DNA of 18,976 bases, from positions 1 through 18,976 of the forward strand of contig JABDQY010000306.1 in NCBI GenBank assembly GCA_013042025.1, read 5' to 3'. A model generated the notes under the pieces. The model saw only the letters and a program-made list of their open reading frames with translations, did no database searches and had not been told where the DNA came from. A program made the translations under genes and the position numbers. Numbering within the stretch: the first letter of the stretch is position 1; each line of letters starts with the position of its first letter. Source of the DNA: Bacteroidia bacterium (lineage in GTDB: Bacteria; Bacteroidota; Bacteroidia; NS11-12g; UBA9320). Shown here piece after piece: positions 1 to 7,926 of this stretch.

Positions 1-999
1 CTTTAGTGCTTCTGCACATTCCATAATTGCACTAAGCTGCGGAACTCCAATACCTGCTATAATTCGCGTTGTACAAATAGACCCTGGTCCAACTCCAACT
101 TTTACTGCATCTGCACCATTATCCGCAAGATACTTAGCTGCATCACCTGTAGCCACATTTCCAACTATGATTTGAAGGTTTGGATATTTTTCTTTAACTC
201 GTTTAAGTTCTTTTACTACTCCTTTGGAATGTCCGTGGGCTGTGTCAATTGCAACAACATCTACATCCTCTTCTACCAAACGTGTAACTCGATCCATTGT
301 GTCGGCAGTAACGCCAACAGCAGCTCCTACCATTAACCTGCCAAACTTGTCTTTACATGCATTTGGGTGGTTCGTTACTTTTTGAATATCCTTGAAAGTA
401 ATGAGACCTAATAGTTTTTGGTTTGCATCAACTACAGGAAGTTTTTCAATTTTATATTTCTGCAAAATAGCTTCTGCTTCTTTTAAATCTGTACCTACAG
501 CTGCGGTTATAAGATTATTCGAGGTCATCACTTTCTCAATTGGGGTTTTCATATTTACTTGAAAACGCAAATCTCTGTTTGTTATAATTCCAATTAAAAT
601 GTTGTTCTCATCTGTGATTGGAATCCCTCCTATCCTGTTTTCCTTCATTAAAACCAAAGCCTCATCTATGGTATTGTGTTTTTGAAGCGTAATCGGGTCT
701 TTAATCATTCCGCTTTCAGAACGCTTTACCTTTTTTACGTGCATAGCTTGGTCTTCAATGCTCATATTCTTATGAACAATACCAATACCGCCTTCTCTTG
801 CCATTGCAATAGCCAGATTAGCTTCAGTTACTGTGTCCATAGCTGCACTAATTATAGGAATGTTAATTTCTAGGTTACGTGTTAGCCTAGTCTTGGTAAC
901 GGTTTCTCTAGGTAAAACTTCGCTATATCGAGGTAATACGAGTACATCATCAAAAGTTAAGCCTTGATAAGAAATTTTAGGATTCGTTTGTTGAGACAT
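1..999 (-). CDS. guaB: IMP dehydrogenase, N-terminal 333 residues (cut by window edge)
   Basis: IMP dehydrogenase oxidises IMP to XMP with NAD+, the first committed step of GMP synthesis, in the cytoplasm. I translated this from the reverse strand; the reading frame is open from the ATG at 999 to base 1. The start reads MSQQTNPKISYQGLTFDDVL, typical of the family. Residues about 48-80 form part of the TIM barrel (SAAMDTVTE, GGIGIVHKNM). Two CBS domains occupy about 97-150 and 157-210. The barrel then resumes, with the catalytic loop GVGPGSICTTR; its cysteine is residue 309 (codon at 73-75), close to Cys305 of the E. coli enzyme. The last 150 or so residues, including the mobile flap, lie outside the window. 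It is divergent from the TPR gene at 1170. No frameshift is seen. Confidence 0.97.
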   Translation of the reverse strand, partial: MSQQTNPKISYQGLTFDDVLVLPRYSEVLPRETVTKTRLTRNLEINIPIISAAMDTVTEANLAIAMAREGGIGIVHKNMSIEDQAMHVKKVKRSESGMIKDPITLQKHNTIDEALVLMKENRIGGIPITDENNILIGIITNRDLRFQVNMKTPIEKVMTSNNLITAAVGTDLKEAEAILQKYKIEKLPVVDANQKLLGLITFKDIQKVTNHPNACKDKFGRLMVGAAVGVTADTMDRVTRLVEEDVDVVAIDTAHGHSKGVVKELKRVKEKYPNLQIIVGNVATGDAAKYLADNGADAVKVGVGPGSICTTRIIAGIGVPQLSAIMECAEALK

Positions 1000-1030
1000 T
1001 GCAAATAAGTTGGTTGTTTTATTTGCAGCA

Positions 1031-1038
1031 CAAAATTA
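1031..1038 (-). promoter_or_regulatory. Candidate -7 element of guaB promoter
   Basis: On the minus strand this reads TAATTTTG, an exact match to the Bacteroidetes -7 consensus TAnnTTTG, 31 bp upstream of the guaB ATG. I see no TTG at the usual distance upstream, so this is a partial promoter call by consensus only. Confidence 0.45.
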
Positions 1039-1124
1039 CTTCTATTGTAAGTTCTTACCTAATTATTTTGAACAAATAAAAAAGGGTGTAAAAAGATGTC
1101 TAGTGTAAACTCTATGCATGTTCT

Positions 1125-1132
1125 TATCTTTG
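1125..1132 (+). promoter_or_regulatory. Candidate -7 element of the TPR/glycosyltransferase unit
   Basis: TATCTTTG matches the Bacteroidetes -7 consensus TAnnTTTG and ends 37 bp before the ATG of the TPR gene. A clear -33 TTG is not visible at the expected spacing. Together with the guaB element it would make this 170-bp gap a divergent promoter region. Confidence 0.4.
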
Positions 1133-1169
1133 TGAGAATAAGTGTAAATATATTGACGTTACGTATTCA

Positions 1170-3002
1170 ATGAGAATTATCTATTTTTCTTTACTGCTAA
1201 TAACAAGTTTAGGCTCATTCGCTCAAAGCACAGACGAACAGCTTGCGGCTCAATTCTATGAAAATGGCGATTATGAAAAAGCAATAGATCTCTACAAAAA
1301 GATATTTAAAAGAAACTCAAACTCGATATACGTATACGAAAACTATCTAAACTCTTTGATTGCTACTGAAAACAAAAAAGAGGCACTAAGTCTGATTCAG
1401 AAACAAATCAAAAAGTATCCAACAAATCTTGGTTATGATGTTGATCTTGGTTTTGTTTACCTCCAATTTGACGATGAAGAAAGAGCCAAAAAGCACTTTA
1501 ATGGTCTTATTAAGTCTACTTCTTCGAACAGAAATGCTGTACATATCCTATCTCAATCGTTTCTAAAAAGACATTTAAACAATTTTGCGATTGACAACTA
1601 TGAGAACGCCATTAGAAAATATGGCTTTCAAGATTACTATCTTCAGTTGATGGGGCTATATAAGCAAACTAACAACACAAAAGACTTGACCGATTTAGCC
1701 CTAGAAGTACTGTTAGCAGATGAAAACAATTTAGGTAGGGTAGTTAGAAGAATTGATTATGTTTTTGAAACTGAAGAAGCCTCGGATTATTTTAAAAGAC
1801 AAACACTTTTATACATTCAAAAATATCCTAACGGCCAAGTATTCAACGAGTTGTTGCTTGAGTGTTACCTTCAACAAAAAAAATATTCCTCTGCTCTTAA
1901 ACAGGTCATTTCCATGGACAAACGCAACAATGATAACGGGTATCGAGTATTATCCTTATCTGAGCTATGTGTCAGAAATCAAGAATATACAACAGCAATT
2001 AAAGGATACGAGTACGTATTAGAGCTTGGAGAAGATGGCGACTTCTACCTTAATGCTGAGAGAGGATTAATCAACGCGTTGTATCTAAAAACAACCAATA
2101 GTTTTTCGCCTAGTCAAGAAGAAATTGATGAATTAACTGCAAGCATCAATGCGTTTATATCTCGCAACGGAGAAACACCTAAAACAGTTGCAATAATATA
2201 TCGTCTAGCTGAGCTAGAAATTTTCTACAACAAAGACACGTATAAGGGTATTCAATTGTTAAAAAAGATTATTGCCATTCCAAGACAACAAGCAAAAACA
2301 CTTGCAAAGAGTAAGTTGCTTTTAGCAGATGCTTATCTAATTAATAATGAAATTTGGGAAGCAAAACTCTTATATGGTCAAGTAGAAAAAGAATTTAAGG
2401 AAGAACCACTTGGACAAGAAGCTAAATTCAGGCATGCTAAACTATCCTATTTCACAGGAGACTTTGAATGGGCTAAAGGCCAGCTCGATATTTTAAAAAC
2501 AGCGACAAGTCAATTAATAAGTAATAATGCAATTGAACTTGCTTTACTAATTCAGGACAATACAGGTTTAGATACAACAGAGGAGGCTATGATCGAATAT
2601 GCTCAAGCAGAATTCTATCTTTTCCAGAATAAAATAGACAAGTGTTCTGACCTTCTTAATTTATTACCATTTAAATATCCAAACCATACATTAAATGACG
2701 AGATCTATTATCTCAAAGCAAAGGTTCAAGAAAAGCAAGGTAACTATGTGGATGCTAATCTTTTATATGAAAAGATATACACCTTATTCTCAGATGATAT
2801 TTTAGCGGACAACGCAATATTTCGTTCAGCAAACATTAATCTCTATGTGCTTAATAAACCTGAGAAAGCACAAGAGTTGTTTGAGAAAATTCTATTAAAC
2901 TACAACTCTAGCTTGTTTGCAATGGATGCTAGAAAGCTTTACTATGGCATAAAAGACGGTAAAACAAAGGAAGAGCTATTTCTTGACACTAAATTCAACT
3001 AA
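1170..3002 (+). CDS. Secreted tetratricopeptide-repeat protein
   Basis: This is a 610-residue protein with a signal peptide (MRIIYFSLLLITSLGSFAQ), so it is probably periplasmic or membrane-associated. The rest is almost entirely helical repeats. TPR-like units start at once (AAQFYENGDYEKAIDLYKKI, residues about 25-45) and recur to the C-terminus (for example GNYVDANLLYEKIYTLF and KPEKAQELFEKIL). No catalytic motif is visible, so it most likely acts as a protein-interaction scaffold. It shares a 1-nt overlap (TAATG) with the downstream GT-C gene, which suggests translational coupling and a shared envelope role. Its precise partner cannot be named from the sequence. The ATG start is chosen because it places the signal peptide at the N-terminus. 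Confidence 0.85.
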   Translation: MRIIYFSLLLITSLGSFAQSTDEQLAAQFYENGDYEKAIDLYKKIFKRNSNSIYVYENYLNSLIATENKKEALSLIQKQIKKYPTNLGYDVDLGFVYLQFDDEERAKKHFNGLIKSTSSNRNAVHILSQSFLKRHLNNFAIDNYENAIRKYGFQDYYLQLMGLYKQTNNTKDLTDLALEVLLADENNLGRVVRRIDYVFETEEASDYFKRQTLLYIQKYPNGQVFNELLLECYLQQKKYSSALKQVISMDKRNNDNGYRVLSLSELCVRNQEYTTAIKGYEYVLELGEDGDFYLNAERGLINALYLKTTNSFSPSQEEIDELTASINAFISRNGETPKTVAIIYRLAELEIFYNKDTYKGIQLLKKIIAIPRQQAKTLAKSKLLLADAYLINNEIWEAKLLYGQVEKEFKEEPLGQEAKFRHAKLSYFTGDFEWAKGQLDILKTATSQLISNNAIELALLIQDNTGLDTTEEAMIEYAQAEFYLFQNKIDKCSDLLNLLPFKYPNHTLNDEIYYLKAKVQEKQGNYVDANLLYEKIYTLFSDDILADNAIFRSANINLYVLNKPEKAQELFEKILLNYNSSLFAMDARKLYYGIKDGKTKEELFLDTKFN

Positions 3003-4447
3003 TGCATCACGTTTTTAAGATCGCACTGTTGGCATTGGGCTTCTTTATTCTAAGTGTTCCCCTCTGGCTAAAGGTGGATCATTTACCCTTAAGACTTTGG
3101 GACGAATCACGTAATGCTGTTAATGCAGTTGAAATGTATGAAAGTGGAGATTGGATAACAAGAACATATAAAAATGAGCCAGAATCATATAACTTAAAAC
3201 CACCTATGCTTTCTTGGTTTCAATCGTTGGCTATAAGTGTTTTAGGTATCAACGAGATCGCAATTCGTCTTCCTTCAATAATTGCATCTATCTTGTCCCT
3301 TATGGTGGTTTTTACAATCGTTTGGATATCAACCAAGAATACGTTGTTTTCGTTTGTTTCTGCGGGTATACTGGCTACGAGCGCAGGGTTCTATGGTGAG
3401 CATGTTGGGCGGTTTGGCGACCATGATGCTTTGGTAACTCTTTGCAGTACATTAATTGTTTTGTTGGTTTTGCGTTATGATAATACTAAAAAGCCCGAGT
3501 ATTTGTATCTAATGGCATTGACTCTGGTTTTTGGTGTTCTAACAAAAAGCATAACCATTTTAATGTTTGCTCCAGGAATTTTTCTCTATTTTCTATTTTC
3601 CAAGAACGTGTTTTCATTATTAAAATCAAAACACTTTTACCTTGCATTAGTAAGTTTCGCAACTCCAATTATAGGGTATTACATTCTTCGTGAATCTCGG
3701 CAGCCTGGTTATTTAAGTTTGGTGTGGAATGACGAACTCTTTCCACGTTATTTAAATACAAGTAAGAACCTAACTTATCATCAATCGGACATGCTCTATT
3801 ATGTTCGTTTATTGGCTAAAGATGTATTCTCTTACTGGCTGATCCTATTACCGCTTACTATCGTTCCATTTTTTTCAAAAAAGCATAGAAGTCGTGGCCT
3901 GGTTCTAACTGCTCTTATTTTAGCATCTTTCATTGCGATTCTGTCAAAAGGTACTTCAAATTTTTGGTACATAGCTCCTGCTATTCCAGTTCTATCTGCT
4001 TTTATCGGAATTGGTTTACATGGCTTTTCGAAAATAATTAAGATTCGTCCAATACTAAGCTCAATAATCTTATTTGGGGCGTTAGTTTATCCATACTGGA
4101 CTGCTCATTCCTATGCTCAAAACACGTATGAACAAAGTTACAACTGGGAAACCTATGGAATATCCTACTACCTAAAAAACGAAGATTTGTCAAGAGGTTT
4201 GTCAAACAACACTGCTATTCTGTTAGATTCTATTTATGGATTTGAACCCCATTTGTTTTATGTCAAGAAGCTTAAGCACGATAGAAATATTACGTTAGAC
4301 AGAAAACGTATGTACCATATCGGAAGCGGTGACACGCTTTTAATCACACATCAGTCTACATTTAATTGGCTACAGTTAAACTTTCGTGTAAAAACACTTG
4401 ATAGCTTGAATCAGTATACAAAAAGAGTTGTAGTTTCAAGCAAATAA
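3002..4447 (+). CDS. ArnT/PMT-like GT-C family glycosyltransferase, integral membrane
   Basis: This is a 481-residue polytopic membrane protein. It has the hallmarks of GT-C glycosyltransferases that use polyprenyl-phosphate sugars (ArnT, PMT, GT39/GT83 type). After the first membrane helix comes an external loop with the acidic pair LWDESRNAV (Asp34, Glu35). Next is NLKPPMLSW (Lys66-Pro-Pro), then a helix and a second acidic loop, GRFGDHDALV (Asp140, Asp142). Many hydrophobic segments follow to about residue 370, then a soluble C-terminal tail of about 110 residues. Known members move a sugar from undecaprenyl phosphate to lipid A or protein on the periplasmic side. The acceptor and sugar here are unknown. 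The ATG overlaps the stop of the TPR gene by 1 nt, and a hairpin follows the stop. Confidence 0.85.
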   Translation: MHHVFKIALLALGFFILSVPLWLKVDHLPLRLWDESRNAVNAVEMYESGDWITRTYKNEPESYNLKPPMLSWFQSLAISVLGINEIAIRLPSIIASILSLMVVFTIVWISTKNTLFSFVSAGILATSAGFYGEHVGRFGDHDALVTLCSTLIVLLVLRYDNTKKPEYLYLMALTLVFGVLTKSITILMFAPGIFLYFLFSKNVFSLLKSKHFYLALVSFATPIIGYYILRESRQPGYLSLVWNDELFPRYLNTSKNLTYHQSDMLYYVRLLAKDVFSYWLILLPLTIVPFFSKKHRSRGLVLTALILASFIAILSKGTSNFWYIAPAIPVLSAFIGIGLHGFSKIIKIRPILSSIILFGALVYPYWTAHSYAQNTYEQSYNWETYGISYYLKNEDLSRGLSNNTAILLDSIYGFEPHLFYVKKLKHDRNITLDRKRMYHIGSGDTLLITHQSTFNWLQLNFRVKTLDSLNQYTKRVVVSSK

Positions 4448-4448
4448 A

Positions 4449-4476
4449 AAAGGGGAACCGAAAACAGCTCCCCTTT
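4449..4476. terminator. Intrinsic hairpin between convergent genes
   Basis: Arms AAAGGGGA (4449-4456) and TCCCCTTT (4469-4476) pair perfectly around a 12-nt loop. It lies between the convergent stops at 4447 (+) and 4496 (-). Read on the minus strand the hairpin is followed by a run of Ts, so it best fits termination of the minus-strand T9SS gene. On the plus strand the T tail is short, but it may still act in both directions. Confidence 0.8.
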
Positions 4477-4495
4477 GAATCATTCTTTTAAATGA

Positions 4496-6277
4496 CTATT
4501 TGTTTATAATAAATTGAGAGATACCTGCAGCATTTGCTGAGCCAAGTCTCAAAATATAATTTCCGTTTGTAAGTTCTCCAACATTCAAAGAATTATTCAA
4601 CATTTCTCCTTCTTGCACTTTAACACCAATTGTGTTGTAAATAGCATACTTGCTCCACTTCACTGAACTAACAACCGTGATAGACGAGCTTGCAGGATTA
4701 GGGTATACGCTAACTTCTAATGAAAGAGCTTTAGTTGAGGCAGGATTATTAACATACTCAATAATGTCTGCTATAGATCTTGGGAATACTTGATAACCTT
4801 CATCGTAAGGTGCAGAGAAATCAAATTGTCCACCTATTCCAACAATAGTCATGGTATCGTAAGCTACAGGCATTCCTTCAATATCGGTATCTCTATCAAT
4901 ACGAACCTGGAATGTGTCTTGAAACTTGTTGGTTACAAGTACATTGCCATTGTTTGGCCAAACCGTAGTTGTGTCAGCAATCCAAACTTTATTAAGTTGC
5001 ACAAAATCTGATTCATGAATTTCTCCAGGAACGTGAATTTGGATTGGATCTTTTAAAGAATTTCCTTGCGAGTTAACTTTGATGCTGTCTACAAATAATT
5101 CTAACAGACCATTGTAAAAATCAATTCTACCTCTAGCAGTTATTTCATCGCCTTCAGTAACTACATAATCTGAAACATCGTTAAAGTTAAAAATATTTAT
5201 TCCATCTGTGCTATCTATAATAGTAAACGAAAGACCATTGTTTCCGTCCATATCGATGCCATAAACAATACCCGTTAATTCATATTTCATATCCTCGTTA
5301 GTGGGAGCTAAATCTGCATCTAACATAACAGCGTCAGCAATTGTTGAAACTTGGTAATCATCATTAATTATAGTAACCATTGAGGTCGAATCGTTGCCAA
5401 ACTCAGCATTTGAAGACAAGTTAATTAACGCCAACTCTATAGTTGTGTTTGCCGCAGCTACCGCATTGTCAGTTATGCTCATTGTAACCATTTGACTTGC
5501 AGCATCACCTGGATTAAAGACAAGCATTGTGCTTGAAGTAATTGAATAATCTGTTCCGTCAACAGCTGTTCCGCCAGTAACAGACACTTCTACTTTGGTA
5601 GTATCTGTAGCTGATGGAGAAGCAATAGTCACTTCAACAGAAGCAGTTCCTGCATTCTCGTCAACAAAATAGCTTCCATTAGAAAATTCTACTTCAGGTG
5701 CCGCTGGTGGGTGACATGAAGAAGAGTGGGCACCAATGTACGAATCCTCATCAATTGCATAAACATCCCAGTTTGATGATGCCGTGCTCCAGTCTTTAGT
5801 TCCGTTTTTCACATTATAGTTTCTAACTAATGTGAAATTGTTAGTGGCACCTGATCCAACTGTCCACCCTGAACCCGGATCTACTCCAATTACACCAATT
5901 ATATCTAAAGTATCCCCGGTAGCTTTGTTAATTAAAATTACAGCATCGTCTCCGTTATAAAAAGTCATGGTGTGTGTTGTGTCAGAATTTGACGTAATAC
6001 CTGCTTTTGCTGCAGATGAATTGCTTATTACAAAAACGTCATTAGAAGCTAGGGTGCCTTGTGGAAACAAAGAGTCAGTTGCAGTAACTGAACCATTGTT
6101 ACACCTATAGATAACATAATCGTCTAAAGATACCGCAGCGTTAGTAGGATTGTACACTTCAAGTGCTTTATTGCTAGATGATCCTTCAATGTACTCGCTG
6201 AAGAACAAATCGGTACATTGTGCAGAAGCAGAAATACTTAAAACAAGACCAACCAATAAGATGTAAATTTTTTTCAT
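4496..6277 (-). CDS. T9SS cargo protein: lamin-tail, Calx-beta, OB-fold-like and type-A sorting domains
   Basis: This is a secreted multidomain protein of 593 residues. I take the ATG at 6277, which starts a clean signal peptide (MKKIYILLVGLVLSISASAQ). An upstream TTG at 6301 would add eight polar residues in front of it and overlap the candidate promoter. After the signal come: a lamin-tail domain, about 21-170 (CTDLFFSEYIEGSSSNKALEVYNP); a Calx-beta-like domain, about 195-310 (GGTAVDGTDYSI, ending IINDD); an OB-fold-like or DUF5689-like region, about 315-500 (LTGIVYGIDMDGNNGLSFTI); and a Por-secretion C-terminal sorting domain, about 520-593 (VYPNPASSSI, ending FIINK). Lamin-tail and OB-fold modules often accompany extracellular nucleases, but no nuclease domain is present. 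The role is probably adhesive or structural at the cell surface. Confidence 0.88.
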   Translation of the reverse strand: MKKIYILLVGLVLSISASAQCTDLFFSEYIEGSSSNKALEVYNPTNAAVSLDDYVIYRCNNGSVTATDSLFPQGTLASNDVFVISNSSAAKAGITSNSDTTHTMTFYNGDDAVILINKATGDTLDIIGVIGVDPGSGWTVGSGATNNFTLVRNYNVKNGTKDWSTASSNWDVYAIDEDSYIGAHSSSCHPPAAPEVEFSNGSYFVDENAGTASVEVTIASPSATDTTKVEVSVTGGTAVDGTDYSITSSTMLVFNPGDAASQMVTMSITDNAVAAANTTIELALINLSSNAEFGNDSTSMVTIINDDYQVSTIADAVMLDADLAPTNEDMKYELTGIVYGIDMDGNNGLSFTIIDSTDGINIFNFNDVSDYVVTEGDEITARGRIDFYNGLLELFVDSIKVNSQGNSLKDPIQIHVPGEIHESDFVQLNKVWIADTTTVWPNNGNVLVTNKFQDTFQVRIDRDTDIEGMPVAYDTMTIVGIGGQFDFSAPYDEGYQVFPRSIADIIEYVNNPASTKALSLEVSVYPNPASSSITVVSSVKWSKYAIYNTIGVKVQEGEMLNNSLNVGELTNGNYILRLGSANAAGISQFIINK

Positions 6278-6298
6278 TTGATTTTCGTTAATTTTTAG

Positions 6299-6306
6299 CA
6301 AAAATA
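6299..6306 (-). promoter_or_regulatory. Candidate -7 element of the T9SS cargo gene
   Basis: On the minus strand this reads TATTTTTG, an exact TAnnTTTG match 21 bp upstream of the ATG at 6277. A TTG lies 15 bp further upstream, shorter than the usual spacing of about 19. Placed here, the promoter would leave no transcript for a TTG start at 6301, which supports the ATG. Confidence 0.45.
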
Positions 6307-6374
6307 TGTTTTATGCCTACACAATTGTTTTAAGAATTTGTAAAGAATAGCACAATTCATTAAGATTTGTAAAC

Positions 6375-7652
6375 ATGTTTTGTGGATTACGCAAATGGAT
6401 TGGAGTGATGGTTGCTATATGCATAGCTGCTTCATTCTATTCGTTTACGCATATTAAGCCCTATGTAAGTGATAGTGGTGAATATTTTCACGCTGCACAT
6501 AACTTACTATACAACAACACCTTATATTCTGGCAACCTGAATGAGACATTGGATTTTCGATTGTTTAGCAAAAGAACTTTGGGCTATCCGCTCTATTTGA
6601 TTCTACAAAATTCTAGCACTATTGCTATTACTCTTTCTCAAATCTGCCTTGTAGTGCTAAATTTTGTTTTGGGAATTTTTGTTTTACGTAAACTGAAAGT
6701 TGGCACCAAGGTTTTCTCTTTGTATGGCATTTTCTATTGTGCGACTCTAATTTTGTTCATCCATCCCTACTTATTTTTATCGGATCTCTTGCTTATGACC
6801 GTTGTTTCGTTGATCGTATTGGTGATAATTGAAACTAGGCTTTATCGCAAAAAAGACATTCTTCTACTAGCTCTACTTTGGGGTGCAGCATTGTTAATAA
6901 AGCCGATAATTCTACCCTCTCTTTTGTTAATTCCTCTGGTTGGAGCTTATTTGCTAAGGAGAAAAATTTCTGGAACACTCTATTTAACAATTCCTGTTTT
7001 GGTTTGGTTGCTTATTGGAGCACACAACTACTCAAATACAAAACAATTTGAAACAAGCAGCATTAGCACAATTAATCTAACTCAGTACAATGCGAAACTG
7101 AGTATAGCACATAAATATGGTTTTGATTCTGCTCAAAAATATGTTGAAAGTGATGTTTTTATTGTTCCTAGAAATGCCGCGGAATATGCAGGTTACAAAA
7201 CACATGTGAAGAGCTACGGACTAAATGCAATAAAAGACAACTTTAAGTCCTATTTTAAAGTACATGTTTTGGGAATGGTAAAAATGGCCATTGATCCAGG
7301 AAGATTTGAGCTCTATACCTTTTTTGGAGAGCCTACTTCTAATGTAAGTCTAACTGAATTGATCTTCGATGGGTCTTGGAATGAACTGTTCAAAAACTTA
7401 AAGACACGCCCTGTACTTCTAAGTGTTTTCTTACTTCTTACTCTAGTAAACCTCTTGAAATTGCTAGGGTTAGTTGGTTTATTCAAAACAATAGATCGTT
7501 GGCACCTTTTAATTCTTGGAATTATCGGTTACTTCATAGTTATTTCAGGTCCAGTTGGTGCAGCAAGGTTTATTTTGCCAGCAACCCCTATTTGTCTAGT
7601 ATTGGTTGCGTTAGGCTGGTCAAATCTTCTCCAAAAAAGTCCTAAAAGCTAG
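6375..7652 (+). CDS. Polytopic membrane protein, GT-C glycosyltransferase-like
   Basis: This is a 425-residue protein with about ten hydrophobic segments. After the first helix an external loop reads VSDSGEYFHAAHNLLYNN (Asp33, Glu36), followed by RTLGYPLYLI (residues 67-76). This layout, with an acidic motif in the first periplasmic loop and then R-x-x-G-Y-P at the start of the next helix, is typical of GT-C enzymes related to the PMT/ArnT group. I infer a polyprenyl-phosphate-dependent sugar transfer; no substrate can be given. It is the second GT-C-like gene within 4 kb, but the two are too divergent to look like recent duplicates. Its last 33 bp overlap the 3' end of the convergent DUF4286 gene. 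An alternative is an uncharacterised membrane protein with the same fold but no activity. Confidence 0.65.
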   Translation: MFCGLRKWIGVMVAICIAASFYSFTHIKPYVSDSGEYFHAAHNLLYNNTLYSGNLNETLDFRLFSKRTLGYPLYLILQNSSTIAITLSQICLVVLNFVLGIFVLRKLKVGTKVFSLYGIFYCATLILFIHPYLFLSDLLLMTVVSLIVLVIIETRLYRKKDILLLALLWGAALLIKPIILPSLLLIPLVGAYLLRRKISGTLYLTIPVLVWLLIGAHNYSNTKQFETSSISTINLTQYNAKLSIAHKYGFDSAQKYVESDVFIVPRNAAEYAGYKTHVKSYGLNAIKDNFKSYFKVHVLGMVKMAIDPGRFELYTFFGEPTSNVSLTELIFDGSWNELFKNLKTRPVLLSVFLLLTLVNLLKLLGLVGLFKTIDRWHLLILGIIGYFIVISGPVGAARFILPATPICLVLVALGWSNLLQKSPKS

Positions 7653-7925
7653 TACTCTTTCTCCGTACTTTTCAATTGTTTTGGCTCTAAGAAGAGGTGC
7701 ATGTTTAGTGTTATACGTCTCAAAGTTTTCCCAAGACTCTAGCACATATTGAATGGCAAAAGAATTATGCGTTTTAGTTATTGGATTCTCTACTATTCGA
7801 AACATCTTATATTCTAAAAACAAGTTGGTGTCCATTACTTCTGGAATATGTTCGTTTTTAAGCCAAGCTACTACTTCATTTTCAATTTCTGGAAGGATGC
7901 TCAGTGTTACATTGTATACTATCAT
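7620..7925 (-). CDS. DUF4286 family protein
   Basis: This is a small cytoplasmic protein of 101 residues starting MIVYNVTLSILPEIENEVVA. The pattern of a beta strand, then a helix with a W-x-x-x-H motif (WLKNEHIPEVM), then FRIVE and the tail FAIQYVLES, matches the DUF4286 family of Bacteroidetes, small ferredoxin-like folds of unknown function. I chose the ATG at 7925. It follows the xerD stop by one base (TAA-A-ATG), whereas an earlier TTG at 7952 would lie inside xerD and add only polar residues. It is the last gene of the minus-strand operon and overlaps the convergent membrane-protein gene by 33 bp. No function can be assigned. Confidence 0.8.
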   Translation of the reverse strand: MIVYNVTLSILPEIENEVVAWLKNEHIPEVMDTNLFLEYKMFRIVENPITKTHNSFAIQYVLESWENFETYNTKHAPLLRAKTIEKYGERVLAFRTFLEKI

Positions 7926-7926
7926 T

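Noticed and set aside
676..873. Plus-strand reading frame of 65 residues inside guaB
   Set aside because: It lies wholly antisense to the clear guaB coding region and has no recognisable features.
3741..3754. Third parS-like site (TTTCCACGTTATTT)
   Set aside because: The palindrome core CACGTG is broken and the right half does not match.
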